Assembly: GCA_039978075.1 (NCBI GenBank)
Contig: JBDWCA010000007.1
Span: forward strand, 124,001-188,000
DNA length: 64,000 nucleotides
Reading direction: 5' to 3'
From: Anderseniella sp039978075
Lineage (GTDB): Bacteria; Pseudomonadota; Alphaproteobacteria; Rhizobiales; Aestuariivirgaceae
The notes under the pieces: model-generated
What the model was told of the DNA's origin: nothing
Database searches by the model: none
What the model saw: the letters and a program-made list of their open reading frames with translations, nothing else
Shown here: positions 17,083-26,226 of the stretch, in pieces
Position numbering within the stretch: the first letter of the stretch is position 1
How the letters are laid out: each line of letters opens with the position of its first letter
Translations under genes and position numbers: made by a program

Positions 17083-17102
17083 TGACCTCCACGTGGAGGT
17101 CA
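17083..17102. terminator. perfect 20-bp palindrome at the end of the leftward acyl-CoA ligase gene
   Basis: TGACCTCC and GGAGGTCA are perfect 8-bp arms around ACGT. The element overlaps the TGA of the leftward gene, whose stop codon is the palindrome's last three bases read on the minus strand. No T-run follows immediately on either strand, so it may stop or stabilise the 3' ends of both converging transcripts rather than terminate by itself. Confidence 0.45.
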
Positions 17103-18617
17103 CTCTTCGCTGTTTGCAGCCAGTTCATCCGCAAAGACCGTGGTCAGCCTGGCCTTGAGTATCTTGCCGGATGGCGCGGCGGGCAACTGATCTGAAATAA
17201 TCCAGCGTGTCGGATGCTTATAGGCTGCGAGCCGGTCTTTCAGGTGATCTTTCAGATGACCCGGCACCAGACCGTTACCCGTGAGCGGCTGAATGAAAGC
17301 CACAATATCTTCATTGCCGTTGGTGGCGTGGCCAATGACGGCGGCCTGCACCACCTGCGGATGCTGGTTCAGGGCGGCTTCCACTTCCAGCGGATAGACA
17401 TTGAACCCGGACCGGATGATCAGTTCTTTGGCGCGTCCGGTGATGTGCAGGTTTCCGTGCTCGTCCTGAAAACCAAGATCACCGGTCCGCAACCAGCCGT
17501 CATCGTCGAGAACTTCATCGGTTGCGGTCTGATTGCGATAATAACCTGTCATGATATTCGGTCCGCGAATGGCAATTTCGCCAATCCCATCCTCACCGGG
17601 GTGTTTAATCCGGATCTCCTGATCTGCCAGCATCTTGCCCACCGACGTATCGGCTCGCGTTGCACCGGGACGGGTTGCCGCAATACCGGCGGTTGCCTCG
17701 GTCATGCCGTAGCCGTTGAACAGAGGTAGTCCGAAGAACGCTTCCACTTTCTGTTTCCACGCAAGGTCAAGCGGTGCACCGCCTGACGATATGTATCTGA
17801 GGCGTTCGGCCTTCAGATTCTGCAAGCCGCACTGGCTGGCGTGAGCCATCAGCAGTGCGTGCATCTGCGGCACGGCTGGAAAAATCGATACTCGCGATTG
17901 CAGGGCGGCAAATGTAACTCCCGCATCAAAGCGCGGCACAAGTTCCAGGTGTGCGCCCACGGCCAGCCCGGCCATGAAGGCCGATGACAGCCCGAAGATG
18001 TGGGTCAGCGGCAACACCGCATATATGTAATCCGCTGATGTGATTTCGCGATGCGACGCCGACGTCTGTCCGCCATATATCAGGTTGGCGTGGGTCAACA
18101 TGACACCCTTGGGGTCGCCGGTTGTGCCGGTTGTATACAGCAAGGTGGCAACCTGGCTTGCGTCTTCGCTGCCGGGTTCGGCAATAGTGCCCGGTTGAAC
18201 TGCGAGCATGGCCTGTTCCGGCCCGGCGTTTATGGTGCGCGCTCCGGCAGCATGCGCATGGTCCAGTGCGGCCTTTGACACTGTGTTGGTGAACAGCGTG
18301 GCTGCCGGTTGTGCATGATCGCGGATACGGTCGATTTCGGGGGCTGACAAGCGTGCGTTTACCGGCACTGACCAGGCATCGAGCAGACTTGCGGCAATCA
18401 GTCCGGCAGCGGCGGTGAACGAGTTTTCCGCTACCAGCATCACCCGGTGCCCCGGTCCTACGCCTGTTTTTCGAAGTTCATCGGCGAGGTTTTGCGCGGC
18501 CTGCAGCCAGCCGGCAAAGGTGATGTCACCGGCCTGAGCAGTGGTAAGGGCAATTGCGTCCGGCGCATGGGCAGCCTGATGTTCAAGCAGGTGGTGTATC
18601 CGTGAAAACGATGTCAT
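17100..18617 (-). CDS. AMP-dependent acyl-CoA synthetase (fatty-acid-CoA ligase type)
   Basis: Adenylate-forming enzyme (505 aa) that activates a carboxylic acid with ATP and CoA. The P-loop-like motif LLYTTGTTGDPKGVMLTHANL lies near residue 165, GYGMTEA near 305 and TGDLGFQDEHGNLHITGRAKELI near 385-405. The C-terminal lysine of the adenylation half-reaction is in APSGKILKARL near 489. Length and motifs fit medium/long-chain fatty acyl- or aryl-CoA ligases. It faces the thiolase operon and probably feeds it. Chain-length preference cannot be read. Confidence 0.83.
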   Translation of the reverse strand: MTSFSRIHHLLEHQAAHAPDAIALTTAQAGDITFAGWLQAAQNLADELRKTGVGPGHRVMLVAENSFTAAAGLIAASLLDAWSVPVNARLSAPEIDRIRDHAQPAATLFTNTVSKAALDHAHAAGARTINAGPEQAMLAVQPGTIAEPGSEDASQVATLLYTTGTTGDPKGVMLTHANLIYGGQTSASHREITSADYIYAVLPLTHIFGLSSAFMAGLAVGAHLELVPRFDAGVTFAALQSRVSIFPAVPQMHALLMAHASQCGLQNLKAERLRYISSGGAPLDLAWKQKVEAFFGLPLFNGYGMTEATAGIAATRPGATRADTSVGKMLADQEIRIKHPGEDGIGEIAIRGPNIMTGYYRNQTATDEVLDDDGWLRTGDLGFQDEHGNLHITGRAKELIIRSGFNVYPLEVEAALNQHPQVVQAAVIGHATNGNEDIVAFIQPLTGNGLVPGHLKDHLKDRLAAYKHPTRWIISDQLPAAPSGKILKARLTTVFADELAANSEE

Positions 18618-18713
18618 CTTGCAGCCTAGGTCAGGACTGATTAATGGGTTTCGAGTACAGACTAGACGGCTGCGGGCTCCGCCGCCAGCCAGTAAACCAA
18701 GGAGTTTCAGGTT

Positions 18714-19820
18714 ATGATGCGCCCATCCCTTTCATCTCTCGTTGCGGAACTGCCCTCTACCGTCCCGTTTGTCGGACCGGAAGCGCAGGAACGGGCCCGC
18801 GGAGAAGAATTCAAGGCTCGTATCGGTGCCAATGAAAGCGTGTTCGGGCCATCTGACATGGTGGTCCAGGCCATGCAGGCGGAGGCAATTGAAGCATGGA
18901 AATATTGCGATCCTGAGTGTCATGATCTGAAACAGGCGCTGGCTGCCTGGAACGGTGTATCACCGGACAATATCCTGATCGGCGAAGGCATTGACGGTCT
19001 GTTCGGGGTCACTGCGAGACTTTTCGTTGAGCCAGGTGACAAGGTCGCAACCTCTGCCGGAGCCTATCCCACTTTCAATTATCAGGTTGCAGGCGCGGGC
19101 GGCGATATCGTCACCACGGCCTATGTTGAAGATCGCGAAGACCTGGCGTCGCTGCTGGCGCTGGCGAAGCGTGAAAATGCCAAGATGATCTTCCTGGCAA
19201 ATCCGGACAATCCCATGGGAACATGGTGGCGCGGCGCCGAGATCGACACAATGATCAAGGATCTTCCGGAAGGTGTTGTCCTGTGCCTGGATGAAGCTTA
19301 TGGCGAATTTGCACCTGCCGGTACGATGCCGGACCTGGATGTGCACAATTCGCAAGTATTGCGGTTCCGCACGTTTTCCAAAGCCTATGGCTTGGCCGGT
19401 TGCCGGATCGGCTACATCATCGGCGAAGCGGAAATCATCAAGTCGTTTGACAAGATCCGTAATCATTTTGGTGTCAACCGGATTGCGCAGGCAGGTGCAC
19501 TGGCGGCACTGGCGGACAATGACTGGCTGGAAGCCGTTGTCATGCGGGTGCACAGTGCCCGTGACCGGATTTGCCGGATCGCCCATGACAATGGACTGGA
19601 GACGGTACCATCTGCGACCAACTTCGTTGCCATTGACTGCGGCCGTGACGGTGCCTTTGCCAAAGCGGTTATGGAAGGTCTGCTGGCTCAGGGCGTGTTT
19701 GTGCGGATGCCCGGGGTCGAACCGCTCAACCGCTGTATCCGTGTATCTGCGGGCCGCGAGGATGACCTGGATTGTTTTGAATCAGCCTTGCCCATCGCCC
19801 TTGCCGACGCCGGCAAATGA
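18714..19820 (+). CDS. PLP-dependent aminotransferase, histidinol-phosphate aminotransferase-like
   Basis: Fold-type I aminotransferase of 368 aa, class I/II, closest in style to HisC-like enzymes. The cofactor aspartate is in CLDEAYGEF near 192, the Schiff-base lysine in FSKAYGLAGCRIGY near 222, and the C-terminal arginine for the substrate carboxylate in NRCIRVSAG. AAGGAG at 18699-18704 lies ten bases before the ATG. No histidine biosynthesis genes are near, and the next gene is an EamA transporter overlapping by 4 bp, so it may act on another amino acid (an aromatic or amine substrate is possible). Confidence 0.8.
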   Translation: MMRPSLSSLVAELPSTVPFVGPEAQERARGEEFKARIGANESVFGPSDMVVQAMQAEAIEAWKYCDPECHDLKQALAAWNGVSPDNILIGEGIDGLFGVTARLFVEPGDKVATSAGAYPTFNYQVAGAGGDIVTTAYVEDREDLASLLALAKRENAKMIFLANPDNPMGTWWRGAEIDTMIKDLPEGVVLCLDEAYGEFAPAGTMPDLDVHNSQVLRFRTFSKAYGLAGCRIGYIIGEAEIIKSFDKIRNHFGVNRIAQAGALAALADNDWLEAVVMRVHSARDRICRIAHDNGLETVPSATNFVAIDCGRDGAFAKAVMEGLLAQGVFVRMPGVEPLNRCIRVSAGREDDLDCFESALPIALADAGK

Positions 19821-20734
19821 CATCTGCACCGGATGATCCCGCCACCAGCAGCTTTGGCATAGCCGTCATGCTGCTGGTGGCGGGATTGGCCACGGCCAGC
19901 TTGTCCGGTGCGTTTCTGAAGCTGATGTCAGCAGAACTGAATGTCGCCGTGATGACCTTTGGCCGGTATGCCGGCTATCTGGTCGTATTGATGCCGATTG
20001 CGGTGTGGCGGTATGGGCGGCAGGTTGTTTTACCACCTGCAGCACCCACCCAGTTTTTGCGGGCCACAATGATACTTGGCGCCACACTGAGTTTTGTAAT
20101 TTCCGTCCGCTACCTGCCCTTGGCCAATACGGTCGCTATCCTCTACATCTACCCGTTTCTGGTCGCATTGCTGTCGCCATGGCTGCTGGCGGAGCGGGCA
20201 AGCCCGGCCGTCTGGTTCGGCGTGGTGTGTGGTTTCATCGGCATCCTGATAGTCATCCGGCCTGACCTGGGTGTGATCAATGTCGGCACGATTGCAGCGA
20301 TTGCCACCGGTGGATTCTACGCGTTTCACATCATCGTCACCCGCAAGGTGGCCAATGCCGCGCCGGTCATGGTGTCCAACACCTATATGGCTCTGGTGGC
20401 AATTGTCCTGATATCTCCTTTTGCCTGGGCCTGGTGGCAACCGGTTTCTCTCAACCAGTGGGCGATATTGTTTGTGATGGGGGCGATCAATGCGGTGTCG
20501 CACCTGTTGATTATCGGTGCATTTGCCCGCGCATCAGCACCTGCGCTGGCTCCGTTCAGCTATACTGAAATTGTTGCGGCGGTCGGTTGGGGACTGCTGT
20601 TTTTTGCCGACATACCGGACGCCGTTACCTTTATCGGCATTGCGGTGATTATCGCGTCCGGTGTCGTGGTGTCGCAAAGCGGCAATCTTGGCCGGCTGAT
20701 TGCCAGACGGCGCGGCGCAAGTGCGGGCGGATGA
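19817..20734 (+). CDS. EamA-family (DMT superfamily) transporter
   Basis: Integral membrane protein (305 aa) with about ten predicted helices arranged as two EamA repeats (roughly 15-145 and 160-290). Typical segments are SVRYLPLANTVAILYIYPFLVALLSPWLLAE in repeat one and ASAPALAPFSYTEIVAAVGWGLLFFADIPD in repeat two. It starts in an ATGA overlap with the aminotransferase, so the pair is probably coexpressed; export of the amino acid or metabolite handled by that enzyme is a reasonable inference. Substrates of this family are rarely predictable. Confidence 0.83.
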   Translation: MTSAPDDPATSSFGIAVMLLVAGLATASLSGAFLKLMSAELNVAVMTFGRYAGYLVVLMPIAVWRYGRQVVLPPAAPTQFLRATMILGATLSFVISVRYLPLANTVAILYIYPFLVALLSPWLLAERASPAVWFGVVCGFIGILIVIRPDLGVINVGTIAAIATGGFYAFHIIVTRKVANAAPVMVSNTYMALVAIVLISPFAWAWWQPVSLNQWAILFVMGAINAVSHLLIIGAFARASAPALAPFSYTEIVAAVGWGLLFFADIPDAVTFIGIAVIIASGVVVSQSGNLGRLIARRRGASAGG

Positions 20735-20739
20735 CTTTC

Positions 20740-21549
20740 CTAGAAAGGTGATTTTGTCGGGAAATCCGGTTTGCGCTTCTCGCGGATCGAGGACAGACCT
20801 TCTTTCACTTCCGGCCCTGAAAAGCCCATGAACTCCAGCGCCAGAGAGGCATCGAAGCTCGGGCCCGCCATGCGCAGCCAGTTGTTCAGTGAATGCTTGG
20901 TCCAGCGAATGGCAGTAGGTGCGCCCTGTGCTAGTTTGCGGCAAATTTTCAGCGCGGCTTCGTGAACCTGATCATCGTCGGCAACCTGCGACACCAGACC
21001 GATACGTTCAGCTTCTTCGCCTGCCAGGGGTTCGCACAACATCAGATAGTATTTTGCCTTGGCCATGCCGATGAGCAGAGGCCAGACGATGGCGGCATGA
21101 TCGCCGGCGGCAACGCCCAGCCTGGTGTGGCCGTCAATGATGCGCGCGGTACGGCCTGCAACAGTGATGTCGCACACCATTGCAGCGGCAAGCCCTGCAC
21201 CAACGCTGACGCCTTCAATGGCAGCGACCGTCGGCTTGGAGCAGTTGATGACATTGTAGACAAGATCGCTTGCTTCCTTCCACACCCGGGCCCGGGTTGC
21301 AAAATCGTTGGTCATGTCTTCGACAAGGCCAAGATCACCGCCGGCCGACAGGTTTCCGTTGTCGCCGCGCAACAGCACGACATTGGTATCGGGGTCGCGA
21401 TCGATGTCGCGCCACACTTCCGCCAGTTCGCGGTGACCGCCTGCGTCAAGCGCATTGAGTTTCTTGGGGGCAGAGAGGATAACCTCGAGGATGCCGTCTG
21501 CCGGCCGGTTGAATTTCAGGGAGGAATAGTGTGCGTAGCGGTCTGTCAT
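20740..21549 (-). CDS. enoyl-CoA hydratase/isomerase family protein
   Basis: Crotonase-fold enzyme of 269 aa. The oxyanion-hole segments are LRGDNGNLSAGGDLG and EGVSVGAGLAAAMVCDITVAG, and the sequence ends in the usual amphipathic helix region. In the second active-site position (HTRLGVAAGDHAAIVWPLLIG) an aspartate stands near the place where hydratases have glutamate, so it may be an isomerase, hydrolase or dehalogenase-type member rather than a hydratase. ATG at 21549 is preferred to the upstream GTG at 21555. It converges on the EamA gene and is divergent from the GST gene. Confidence 0.8.
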   Translation of the reverse strand: MTDRYAHYSSLKFNRPADGILEVILSAPKKLNALDAGGHRELAEVWRDIDRDPDTNVVLLRGDNGNLSAGGDLGLVEDMTNDFATRARVWKEASDLVYNVINCSKPTVAAIEGVSVGAGLAAAMVCDITVAGRTARIIDGHTRLGVAAGDHAAIVWPLLIGMAKAKYYLMLCEPLAGEEAERIGLVSQVADDDQVHEAALKICRKLAQGAPTAIRWTKHSLNNWLRMAGPSFDASLALEFMGFSGPEVKEGLSSIREKRKPDFPTKSPF

Positions 21550-21556
21550 GGTCACT

Positions 21557-21602
21557 CAACAATTGTTGTTTTGATAATGGTGTCACCGGTCACTATGTGA
21601 CA
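21557..21602. promoter_or_regulatory. inverted repeats in a divergent promoter region
   Basis: The 86-bp gap between the crotonase and GST genes holds a perfect 12-bp palindrome, CAACAATTGTTG (21557-21568), and a second inverted repeat, TGTCAC/GTGACA with a 10-bp spacer (21581-21602). Either could be an operator for the divergent pair. No regulator gene is adjacent. Confidence 0.4.
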
Positions 21603-21635
21603 GCGAGACGATCTTGAGAAGAAGGTGGATAGTGC

Positions 21636-22583
21636 ATGGGTGTGATGATCGATGGCAAGTGGCATACGCAATCTATTGCGGAGCTTGCCGATGGCGGCAG
21701 TTTCAAACGCAGTGAAACAAGCTTTCGCAACTGGGTGACGGCAGACGGTGAATTTCCCGCGCAGGCTGAACGCTATCATCTGTATGTTTCGCTGGCGTGC
21801 CCCTGGGCCCACCGGACCCTGATCATGCGGATGCTGAAGGGCCTTCAGGAACAAATCTCCGTTTCGGTGGTGAACTCTTTCATGGGTGAGGACGGCTGGT
21901 CCTTTGACAACGGAGATGGCGTTGTGCCCGACCCGTTTTTTTCTGCCAGCCATCTGCGCGACGTCTATGCGTCGGCAAAGCCCGATTATACCGGCCGGGT
22001 GACCGTGCCGGTCCTGTTTGATACCAAAACAGAACAGATTGTCTCGAATGAAAGCGCCGAGATCATCCGCATGTTCAACTCGGCATTCGACGGGGCAGGC
22101 GCTGAGCCCGGTGATTATTATCCGGCTGCACTGCGCGAGGAAATCGATACGGTTAATGCGCGGGTTTACAGCACCTTGAACAATGGCGTCTACAAATCCG
22201 GTTTTGCACAGACCCAGCAGGCTTATGAGCGGGCTGTGTTGCCGTTGTTCGATACGCTCGACTGGATGGAAGACATCCTGTCCCGGCAGCGCTGGCTGGC
22301 CGGCGATCAGTTTACCGAAGCGGACATCAGGGCATTCGTGACGTTGATCCGTTTCGATCCTGTGTATCACGGGCACTTCAAGTGCAATCGCGCCCGCATT
22401 GTCGACTACCCGAACCTGTGGGCGTACACGCGTGAAATCTTTCAGATGCCCGGCGTGGCGGAAACGGTCGACCTTGGCCATATCCGCAATCATTATTATG
22501 CCAGCCATGAGACAGTGAACCCGACCCGGATTGTCGCGGTGGGGCCGGTGCTGGACTATATGGCACCGCATGGACGCGGGTGA
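21636..22583 (+). CDS. glutathione S-transferase, glutathionyl-hydroquinone reductase type
   Basis: Xi-class GST-like protein of 315 aa, the length of YqjG/ECM4-type glutathionyl-hydroquinone reductases. The catalytic cysteine is in LACPWAHRTLIMR (C55), the class hallmark. The insert with SHLRDVYASAKPDYTGRVTVPVLFD precedes the thioredoxin-fold cis-proline (VPVLFD), and NESAEIIRMFN binds the glutathione gamma-glutamyl group. The C-terminal helical domain contains WLAGDQFTEADIRAF and the family segment FDPVYHGHFKCN. It should reduce glutathionyl-hydroquinones using glutathione in the cytosol. Confidence 0.88.
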   Translation: MGVMIDGKWHTQSIAELADGGSFKRSETSFRNWVTADGEFPAQAERYHLYVSLACPWAHRTLIMRMLKGLQEQISVSVVNSFMGEDGWSFDNGDGVVPDPFFSASHLRDVYASAKPDYTGRVTVPVLFDTKTEQIVSNESAEIIRMFNSAFDGAGAEPGDYYPAALREEIDTVNARVYSTLNNGVYKSGFAQTQQAYERAVLPLFDTLDWMEDILSRQRWLAGDQFTEADIRAFVTLIRFDPVYHGHFKCNRARIVDYPNLWAYTREIFQMPGVAETVDLGHIRNHYYASHETVNPTRIVAVGPVLDYMAPHGRG

Positions 22584-22586
22584 GCT

Positions 22587-24248
22587 TCAAGCTTCATAGG
22601 TGATGACGCCGTCACAAATGGTCGTTGTGACCTTCATGGTGTCAATCGCGCCGGGATCGGTGGTTTCGATATTGCCGTCCAGAATGACGATGTCAGCCAG
22701 TGATCCCGTCCTGAGGGTTCCTTTGCGGTTTTCGCTGAATTCGGCATAAGCACCACCGGCTGTGTAACCATGCACGGCCTGATGCAATGACTGGCGCTGG
22801 TCGGGATGCGAAAGGTGAAGTTTTTCCCGTGTCGTCGCCGCCTTGATCGACACCAGCGGATCAACCGGCGACACCGGCCAGTCACTGGCAAAGCACAAGT
22901 TCGCCCCCGCATCGCGCAGTGTATTCCAGGCAAAGGCGCGGGCAAGTTTAACATCGCCGATCTTTGAGCGGGTCGGTTCCATTGGATATGAGTCCGTGCC
23001 GAGAGCATGCAGAGGTTGCATGGATGCAATTACGCCAAGTTCGGCAAACCGGCTGATGTCCGCTTCGTCGATGATTTCTATGTGTTCAATGCGGTGACGG
23101 CTGTCACGGTTGCCGTTGGCTTGCCGGGCCGCCTGATACCCATCCAGGGTTCGCCGTACCGCTGCATCTCCAATGGCGTGAACGGCAATCTGAAATCCGC
23201 GGCTGTCACATTGTGAGGCGATTTCGTTGAATTCCTCGGCGCTGAACAAGGGATCACCGGTTGATGAGGGGTCGTCGGGATACCCGTCCAGTACGAACGC
23301 GGTTCCGGAGTCCAGAACGCCGTCCATGAACAGCTTGACCCTGTTGCACCACAGATGACCACTGTTCCAGGTACGGCGCATGTGTTCTGCCTCTTCAAGG
23401 TCAGACAACTGCTTGTCGTTCTTGTAGTGGAACGGCACTTCTATGCGGCAGTTCAGGCCGCCGGCCTGATGGATTTCCTGCAGCAGTTCACACTGGTACA
23501 GATTGCCGTCCATATTGTGCATTGAAGTGATGCCAAGCGAGGCACAATACTCAATGCCCTGTTGGAGAGTGGCTATGTCTGCAGCGCGTTGTTGCTTCGT
23601 TGGTGCGGGGACGGGGTCGCGTGCGGTTGTATAGCCAAGCGCTTCCCGGCCCTGGTTTTCGGTCAGGGCGATCACCGGCGCGAATGCATCGGTTTCACGC
23701 AATTCTCCGGATGCCGTGCCATCTGCCGCCATGACAATTTCACTTCCGGGATTTATCTGCCTGCCGTTCAGAATTCCGGCGGCGGTGAGAGCCTGTGTGT
23801 TTGCCCAGGCCGTGTGAGAGTCCGGTGCCATCATGGCGAACGGCCGGTCAGGGCAGGCTTCATCCAGCATCTGGCGGGTAATGGGGCCGGCACCCAGTAT
23901 CGTATAGTGGGCCTGATTGGCAAAAATGATGCCGTCGGGCTGCCCCGTACTCCAGTTCACCACGGCGTTTCGAAGCGCACTCTTACCCTCGACCCCGGTC
24001 AGATCGAGGCGGGACAGGGACGCAGCACCGGAAAAAATGTGCAGATGGCTTTCTATGAAACCGGGCAGAACGCTTGCCCCACCGGCATCGATGATGCGGG
24101 TTGCCGGACCTGCCAGGTTGGCGACATCATCGGTGCTGCCAACGGCAATGACCACATTACCCGAAACCGCCAGACTCTCAGCCGAAGGAGACGTACTGTC
24201 CATCGTCATGATGCGGGCATTGCGGATGATGAGATCGGCGTGTGTCAT
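22587..24248 (-). CDS. amidohydrolase family protein, YtcJ-like
   Basis: Metal-dependent hydrolase of about 553 aa in the YtcJ-like branch of amidohydrolase family 3. The first metal motif is H-x-H in ESHLHIF (H68, H70), where aspartate is more common than the preceding glutamate. Later histidines fall in FQIAVHAIGDAAVRRTLDGY, HRIEHIEI and the C-terminal CFASDWPVSPVDPLVSI with the metal aspartate. ATG 24248 is used; the GTG at 24257 would overlap the upstream gene. It follows the aminotransferase gene by 5 bp and probably belongs to its operon. Natural substrates of YtcJ-like enzymes are largely unknown. Confidence 0.82.
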   Translation of the reverse strand: MTHADLIIRNARIMTMDSTSPSAESLAVSGNVVIAVGSTDDVANLAGPATRIIDAGGASVLPGFIESHLHIFSGAASLSRLDLTGVEGKSALRNAVVNWSTGQPDGIIFANQAHYTILGAGPITRQMLDEACPDRPFAMMAPDSHTAWANTQALTAAGILNGRQINPGSEIVMAADGTASGELRETDAFAPVIALTENQGREALGYTTARDPVPAPTKQQRAADIATLQQGIEYCASLGITSMHNMDGNLYQCELLQEIHQAGGLNCRIEVPFHYKNDKQLSDLEEAEHMRRTWNSGHLWCNRVKLFMDGVLDSGTAFVLDGYPDDPSSTGDPLFSAEEFNEIASQCDSRGFQIAVHAIGDAAVRRTLDGYQAARQANGNRDSRHRIEHIEIIDEADISRFAELGVIASMQPLHALGTDSYPMEPTRSKIGDVKLARAFAWNTLRDAGANLCFASDWPVSPVDPLVSIKAATTREKLHLSHPDQRQSLHQAVHGYTAGGAYAEFSENRKGTLRTGSLADIVILDGNIETTDPGAIDTMKVTTTICDGVITYEA

Positions 24249-24253
24249 GAGCG

Positions 24254-25435
24254 TCACTTTACATGATTGGAAATGTACTCGATAGCCGACTGCACACCGC
24301 CCGGTTCATGCTCGATGCCAAGTGCTGCCATGGCGGTTTCAATCGCTGCCAGTGTTCCCAGCTGGTTATAGGCATTGACGTGGCCCATATGGGCGATGCG
24401 GATCGCCCTGTCATCGAGCCGGCCGATGCCGCGCCCGATGGTGACGCCGAGATTGTTCTCGCAATAGTCGAGAATACGCGAGCTTTCACCGCGCGGCATG
24501 AGCATGCAGGTAACCGAATTGCTGCGTTCAGCGGGTTCAGACACTGCGAACCGGGTAGCGCCTTTCGATGTCCAGGTCGCAACGGCTGCCCGGGTGGCGC
24601 CCGCCAGTATCGCGTGGCGATGGATGACGTTTTCAAGGCCTTCATCGAGCAGCATTTCGAGCGCTTTGCGAAGCGCGAACACCATCTGCACCGGTGGCGT
24701 TCCGGCGTACCACATATAGTGATCCTTACCGTCGCGAAACGTCCAGTCCCAGTAGTTGGTGACCAGCCCGGCAGTTTTGTGCGCCCGCTTGGCCTTGGCG
24801 CTGACGGCAGTAAAGCTCAGGCCGGGCGGTGTCATCAAGCCCTTCTGGGCACCGGCCACGGTGACATCGACACCCCAGCCGTCCATATCGAATTCCATGC
24901 AGCCGAGTGAGGCGATTGTGTCGACCATCAGCATTGCCGGGTGGCCGGTTTTATCGAGGGCAGCGCGGACACCTTCAATATCATTGACGACACCGGTAGC
25001 CGTATCTGCCTGCACCATCAATATCGCCTTGAAATCATGTGCTGTGTCGGCCGCCAGCCGGGCCGTGACCGCATCCAGATCGACAGCGCGGCCGGGCCGT
25101 TCGGCCAGGACTTCGGTTTCGATACCGAGGCTGTCGGCGTTTTCACCCCAAACGATCGGAAACAGTCCTGACTCGAGTACCAGCACCTTGTCACCCTTCG
25201 ACAGTGTGTTGGTCAGGGCCGCTTCCCAGGCACCGTGGCCATTGGCGGCATAGATGTACATGGCGCCCCTGGTGCGAAAAATTTTCTTGAGGTCTTTCAT
25301 GCAGGCTCGGGATGCGATTTCCGACCGGCCTCCATAAATGTCGACAGATGCCTGGTGAAGGGCGTTGAGCACTTCATCGGGCATGTTCGTGGGGCCGGGA
25401 ATGGCAAGGTGCCGATGGCCATTGGCAAGCGTCAT
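24254..25435 (-). CDS. serine-glyoxylate-type aminotransferase (class V)
   Basis: PLP-dependent class V aminotransferase of 393 aa. The N-terminus RHLAIPGPTNMPDEVLNAL is characteristic of the alanine/serine-glyoxylate aminotransferase group. The Schiff-base lysine lies in VAGAQKGLMTPPGLSF near residue 198, after the cofactor aspartate in LMVDTIASLG. The open frame runs 18 codons further up to 25489, but starting at 25435 matches family N-termini. It is upstream of, and nearly touching, the amidohydrolase gene. Serine-cycle or photorespiration-like glyoxylate handling is possible; other serine-cycle genes are not in view. Confidence 0.82.
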   Translation of the reverse strand: MTLANGHRHLAIPGPTNMPDEVLNALHQASVDIYGGRSEIASRACMKDLKKIFRTRGAMYIYAANGHGAWEAALTNTLSKGDKVLVLESGLFPIVWGENADSLGIETEVLAERPGRAVDLDAVTARLAADTAHDFKAILMVQADTATGVVNDIEGVRAALDKTGHPAMLMVDTIASLGCMEFDMDGWGVDVTVAGAQKGLMTPPGLSFTAVSAKAKRAHKTAGLVTNYWDWTFRDGKDHYMWYAGTPPVQMVFALRKALEMLLDEGLENVIHRHAILAGATRAAVATWTSKGATRFAVSEPAERSNSVTCMLMPRGESSRILDYCENNLGVTIGRGIGRLDDRAIRIAHMGHVNAYNQLGTLAAIETAMAALGIEHEPGGVQSAIEYISNHVK

Positions 25436-25512
25436 GAAACTGGTCCGTTGCTTGAAATTGTCACAGGAATATGAGGTGCACTGTTCCATTGCTTGTGAGC
25501 ATTGGCAAGACG

Positions 25513-26226
25513 TCAGGTGCCCAGATAGCCCTGCAAACCGGGAATGTCTGATGCGCTGAAAAGGGCATCGACCGGGCGGTTGGCAACGACCCGGCCCGCA
25601 TCGAGGAACGCTGCATGGGTTGCGGCAAACTTTACATCAGCCGGGTCATGCGAGACCAGGATGACGGTCATGGCGCGTTGCTTGTGAATGTTGCTGACGA
25701 GCCGCAGCATGTCTCGTCTCAGGGCAGGGCCAAGTGCTGCAAACGGTTCATCCAGCAGCAGTACCGGCCGGTCGCGGACCAGCGCCCGGGCGATGGCCAC
25801 CCGCTGACGCTGGCCGCCGGATAATTCTCGAGGCAACCTCTTGCCAAGCCCTGAAAGCCCGGTTTCGTCCATGGATGTCGCGATCCGCGCCTTGTCGCCG
25901 CCGGACAGATCGAGGGATGCCGACACGCCGAGTGCAATGTTGGTGAAGACATCCAGATGAGCAAACAGGTTGTTGTCCTGGAACACCATGGTAACGGGGC
26001 GATCGGCAGGTTCTGTTCCAGCCGCATCAATGCCGTCGAAACCTATGTGACCGGAGGCGGGTTCCTCGAACCCCGCGATCAGATTGATCAGCGTGGTCTT
26101 GCCGGACCCCGACGGACCGATCAGACCGGTAAAGCTGCCGGCCTGGAAGGTGGTTGAAAAACGCAATGGGTCGCCGCCTGGATAAGCGAAATTCACGTCA
26201 TCTAGCTGAATGGCAGCGCCTGTCAT
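25513..26226 (-). CDS. thiQ: thiamine ABC transporter ATP-binding protein
   Basis: ATPase subunit (237 aa) of the ThiBPQ thiamine/TPP importer. Walker A is GPSGSGKTT, the signature LSGGQRQRVAIARAL, Walker B VLLLDEPFA and the switch histidine is in VSHDPAD. The segment MVFQDNNLFAHLDVFTNIALG is typical of ThiQ. Its ATG overlaps the thiP stop codon by 4 bp. It is the last gene of the riboswitch-controlled thiBPQ operon. Confidence 0.88.
   Translation of the reverse strand: MTGAAIQLDDVNFAYPGGDPLRFSTTFQAGSFTGLIGPSGSGKTTLINLIAGFEEPASGHIGFDGIDAAGTEPADRPVTMVFQDNNLFAHLDVFTNIALGVSASLDLSGGDKARIATSMDETGLSGLGKRLPRELSGGQRQRVAIARALVRDRPVLLLDEPFAALGPALRRDMLRLVSNIHKQRAMTVILVSHDPADVKFAATHAAFLDAGRVVANRPVDALFSASDIPGLQGYLGT

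Noticed and set aside
21552..22571. A 339-codon open frame opposite the GST gene
   Set aside because: Opposite strand of a clear glutathionyl-hydroquinone reductase; Cys- and His-rich composition without any recognisable domain.
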